Part shown: piece by piece, positions 62,163 to 64,000 of the stretch
Numbering within the stretch: the first letter of the stretch is position 1
How the letters are laid out: each line of letters starts with the position of its first letter
Origin: Hymenobacter sp. BT188
GTDB taxonomy: Bacteria; Bacteroidota; Bacteroidia; Cytophagales; Hymenobacteraceae
DNA length: 64,000 nucleotides
Assembly: GCF_014333585.1 (NCBI RefSeq)
Contig: NZ_JACSCW010000001.1
Location: 930,001-994,000, forward strand
Direction: 5' to 3'
Notes under the pieces: model-generated
Seen by the model: the letters and a program-made list of their open reading frames with translations, nothing else
The model's database searches: none
Told to the model about the DNA's origin: nothing
Program-made: the position numbers and the translations under genes

Positions 62163-63512
62163 CTACCTTTCGGAAACCCAAATTGGTTCTTCCTGGCTCG
62201 AAGGCCCAAGCTCGGCTATGCGCTCCCGCACCTGGGTGCGCTCGTATTCTGTGTGAAGCGTACGCTCAGCCGCCTCACCGATCAGGCCTCGTTGGCGGCT
62301 TAACACTAGTGTGCGCCTAGGATCCTTAGTGCGCTGCCCGATAATGGAAAGTGCCGTAAGCAGGCGCAGATAAACGGCCACATTGCCGTCAGCACAGACA
62401 CGGATCTGGTCGAAAGCGGTGGTTACGAACTTCTCAAACGACGGGCGCACTGCTACTACGCGCACCCGATTGTTGTCAGTGCGCAGGGGACTGGCCAACC
62501 GGCGGTCGGCTAGCTGCGCTACTAAGGAGCCGAGGTGGTCAATGCAGATAATGGCCGTTGTGGTGTCGTTGACGCCCGGCGAGAGGGCCTTCAGGGCAAT
62601 ATCCACGATTTGCCGCAGGCCGAAGCCAGCATCCTGTTCGATGGTGCGCTGGCTGCCCAAGCCAAACCTAGCATTAAGCCGCCCGGTTAGTTTGTCTTCA
62701 AGCACGGGTGCTTCACCTTGATATACTGCCACCGATGCCAGCGCCGCGCCGCGCGCTACAAAATCGCCGATACCATGCTCCATGCGTATGACGCCTTGCA
62801 GGCTGCGCGCTAAGTCCAGCAGGCCATCCTCATCCACGCTCTGCACATACCCGTTCGTTTGCGAAGGAACAGTCTTCCAGGTGAGCTGGCCGGCCTGACG
62901 CAGTAGTTTCTGCGCTTCGTCGGCATCTGCTTCTTGTCCAAGCTGGTCGGGAAACAGGCGTTTGATGGCGGCTTCCGTTTCCTCAGTGGCGTTGCGGACA
63001 ATGTTGGATGCCTGAATGGAATTGGCAATGTGGTGGATAAAGAAAATAAGCACCCCAATACTGACCAGGGCCAGCACCAAACCCATCAGTACCGCTAGGG
63101 AGGGAATAAAGCTGCCTTCGTCGCCGCCCCGGATGGTTCGCAGCACAATGAGGCAGTACACGAAAATGCTGACAAAGAAGCCCAGCACCATCTGATTGGC
63201 CCGGTCGCTCATAAAGTTGCGCAGCACCCGCGGGGTGTATTGGCTGGATACCTGCGCCAGCGTGCTCAGCGTAAGCGAGAAAATCAGGCCGGCCACCGTA
63301 ATCATGGAGCCGGCAATGGCCGTGAGCACGCCGCGCGCGCCGTCGGAGCCGGCTCCAAACAGCAATGGGTATTCCTCCAGCCAGTCGTGCTCAATGCGTA
63401 AATCAATGAATACCAAAGCGAAAGCCAGCAAAATGGCCCCCGCAACCATTAAAGTTGGGATAAACCATAAGCTGGCATCCAGATTCAGCCAAAGAGCGCG
63501 GAGTCGGTTCAT
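62163..63512 (-). CDS. DUF2254 membrane protein
   Basis: A 449 aa protein with four N-terminal helices (about residues 15-165) and a long cytosolic part. Family sequences visible are ITVAGLIFSLTLSTLAQVSSQYTPRVLRNFM and ALKALSPGVNDTTTAIICIDHLG. Function unknown. It lies between an antiporter and a ClC channel, which suggests ion balance at the envelope, but this is only neighbourhood. Confidence 0.88.
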   Translation of the reverse strand: MNRLRALWLNLDASLWFIPTLMVAGAILLAFALVFIDLRIEHDWLEEYPLLFGAGSDGARGVLTAIAGSMITVAGLIFSLTLSTLAQVSSQYTPRVLRNFMSDRANQMVLGFFVSIFVYCLIVLRTIRGGDEGSFIPSLAVLMGLVLALVSIGVLIFFIHHIANSIQASNIVRNATEETEAAIKRLFPDQLGQEADADEAQKLLRQAGQLTWKTVPSQTNGYVQSVDEDGLLDLARSLQGVIRMEHGIGDFVARGAALASVAVYQGEAPVLEDKLTGRLNARFGLGSQRTIEQDAGFGLRQIVDIALKALSPGVNDTTTAIICIDHLGSLVAQLADRRLASPLRTDNNRVRVVAVRPSFEKFVTTAFDQIRVCADGNVAVYLRLLTALSIIGQRTKDPRRTLVLSRQRGLIGEAAERTLHTEYERTQVRERIAELGPSSQEEPIWVSER

Positions 63513-63573
63513 ACCCTGGTAGGTACTGCCGAGTATGCGCTAGGGTTGTTGCTTGCTACGAAGTGGAAGGCTG

Positions 63574-64000
63574 TTACTCGATTTCCTTTAGCAGCTGCCG
63601 TCGATAGTTGGCCAGAATGGTAGATTTTAGCAGAAAGCCCAGATACAGGCCATTGCGAACCACGGGTAAGGCCCAGGCATCATGGTGCTCCATCTCACTG
63701 AGCGTGTCGAGCAGGCTATCTTCCGGTTGGACTACTGCCACCGGCGGTGTCATCAGGTCGCTGACGTAGGTGGTGGTGTAGTGCTCATCATCGAAAAGGG
63801 CGTCGCGCACCGTATCGAGCGAGACGATGCCCACGAGTTTGTTGTCCGCATCAACTACCGGAAACAGGTTGCGGGTAGCATGCCGGAAAATATCTACTAG
63901 CTCGCCCAAGGTAGTTTCAGGATGGACTGGTACGAAATCGTTCTGTACCAGGGAAAGCGGCTCCAGCTGCGCGAGCAGGCCCCGGTCGCGGTCGGCGTGC
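63574..64000 (-). CDS. ClC-type chloride channel/antiporter, C-terminal CBS part (5' end outside window)
   Basis: The frame is open to the window edge. It contains a CBS pair reading NDFVPVHPETTLGELVDIF, LFPVVDADNKLVGIVSLDTVRD and VSDLMTPPVAVVQPEDSLLDTLSEM, ending LLKSTILANYRRQLLKE. This is the cytosolic tail found on ClC chloride transporters, where CBS domains bind adenosine nucleotides. The membrane part is not visible, so a different CBS protein cannot be fully excluded. Runs left, toward the DUF2254 gene 62 bp away. Confidence 0.78.
   Translation of the reverse strand, partial: HADRDRGLLAQLEPLSLVQNDFVPVHPETTLGELVDIFRHATRNLFPVVDADNKLVGIVSLDTVRDALFDDEHYTTTYVSDLMTPPVAVVQPEDSLLDTLSEMEHHDAWALPVVRNGLYLGFLLKSTILANYRRQLLKEIE

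Overview
The window reads as a chromosomal segment of a member of the Bacteroidota, most likely Hymenobacter or a close relative in the Hymenobacteraceae. The reasons are a textbook Bacteroidota promoter (TTTG-N19-TAnnTTTG) in front of a tRNA, weak or absent Shine-Dalgarno sites, frequent TTG/GTG starts, a TonB receptor with a carboxypeptidase-regulatory N-terminal domain, a SusA-like amylase, a FucP-type sugar transporter, and a proteorhodopsin with its beta-carotene oxygenase. The assignment is inference; there is no 16S gene here. I see no phage, insertion sequence, plasmid backbone or CRISPR array.

Layout. 1-2.6 kb: a TolC-type outer membrane protein (5' end outside the window) and its HlyD/MacA-type adaptor. 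2.7-8.6 kb: gpsA, small hypotheticals, HdeD-like and EamA-like membrane proteins, a flavin reductase, and a maf/DUF1015 pair. 8.6-13.5 kb: pdxH, YqgE, a large DUF349 protein, tRNA-Thr(UGU) and a small lipoprotein. 13.9-18.1 kb: a tight operon kaiC-like, kaiB-like 1, kaiB-like 2, PAS histidine kinase. 18.2-24.5 kb: fasciclin, BBP2 porin, a GNAT-fold protein, and a TonB receptor. 24.9-32.4 kb: DUF547 lipoprotein, mutS2, murB, sugar MFS and a THUMP RNA methyltransferase. 32.6-39.1 kb: GH13 amylase, Csp copper-storage protein, recQ, an XRE-S24 (LexA-like) regulator, and peptide deformylase. 39.3-44 kb: pirin, MFS, blh and rhodopsin. 44-52 kb: M2 peptidase, an MtfA/SEC-C protein, Nudix, a PTP-like protein, a DEAD-box helicase, MFS and YihY. 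52-64 kb: DUF2062, SseB, a cytochrome c/SCO/lipoprotein operon, DUF4112, aldo-keto reductase, a DisA_N diadenylate cyclase, a HI0933-type flavoprotein, a cation/proton antiporter, DUF2254, and the C-terminal end of a ClC channel.

Genes that appear to work together: the Kai operon (timing or stress ATPase plus its sensor kinase, no KaiA); rhodopsin with blh (light-driven proton pump and retinal synthesis); the three-gene SCO/cytochrome c operon (periplasmic copper or redox work); and maf with DUF1015.

The most striking feature outside the genes is a dispersed asymmetric motif, GGGGGGC followed by A/T. I count about 61 copies on the two strands, in genes in all reading frames, in intergenic DNA, and as the stems of several terminators. 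It behaves like a genome-wide signature word rather than a gene-specific element. A second layer of structure is a set of long imperfect palindromes of REP type, placed directly after stop codons between 28 and 35 kb.
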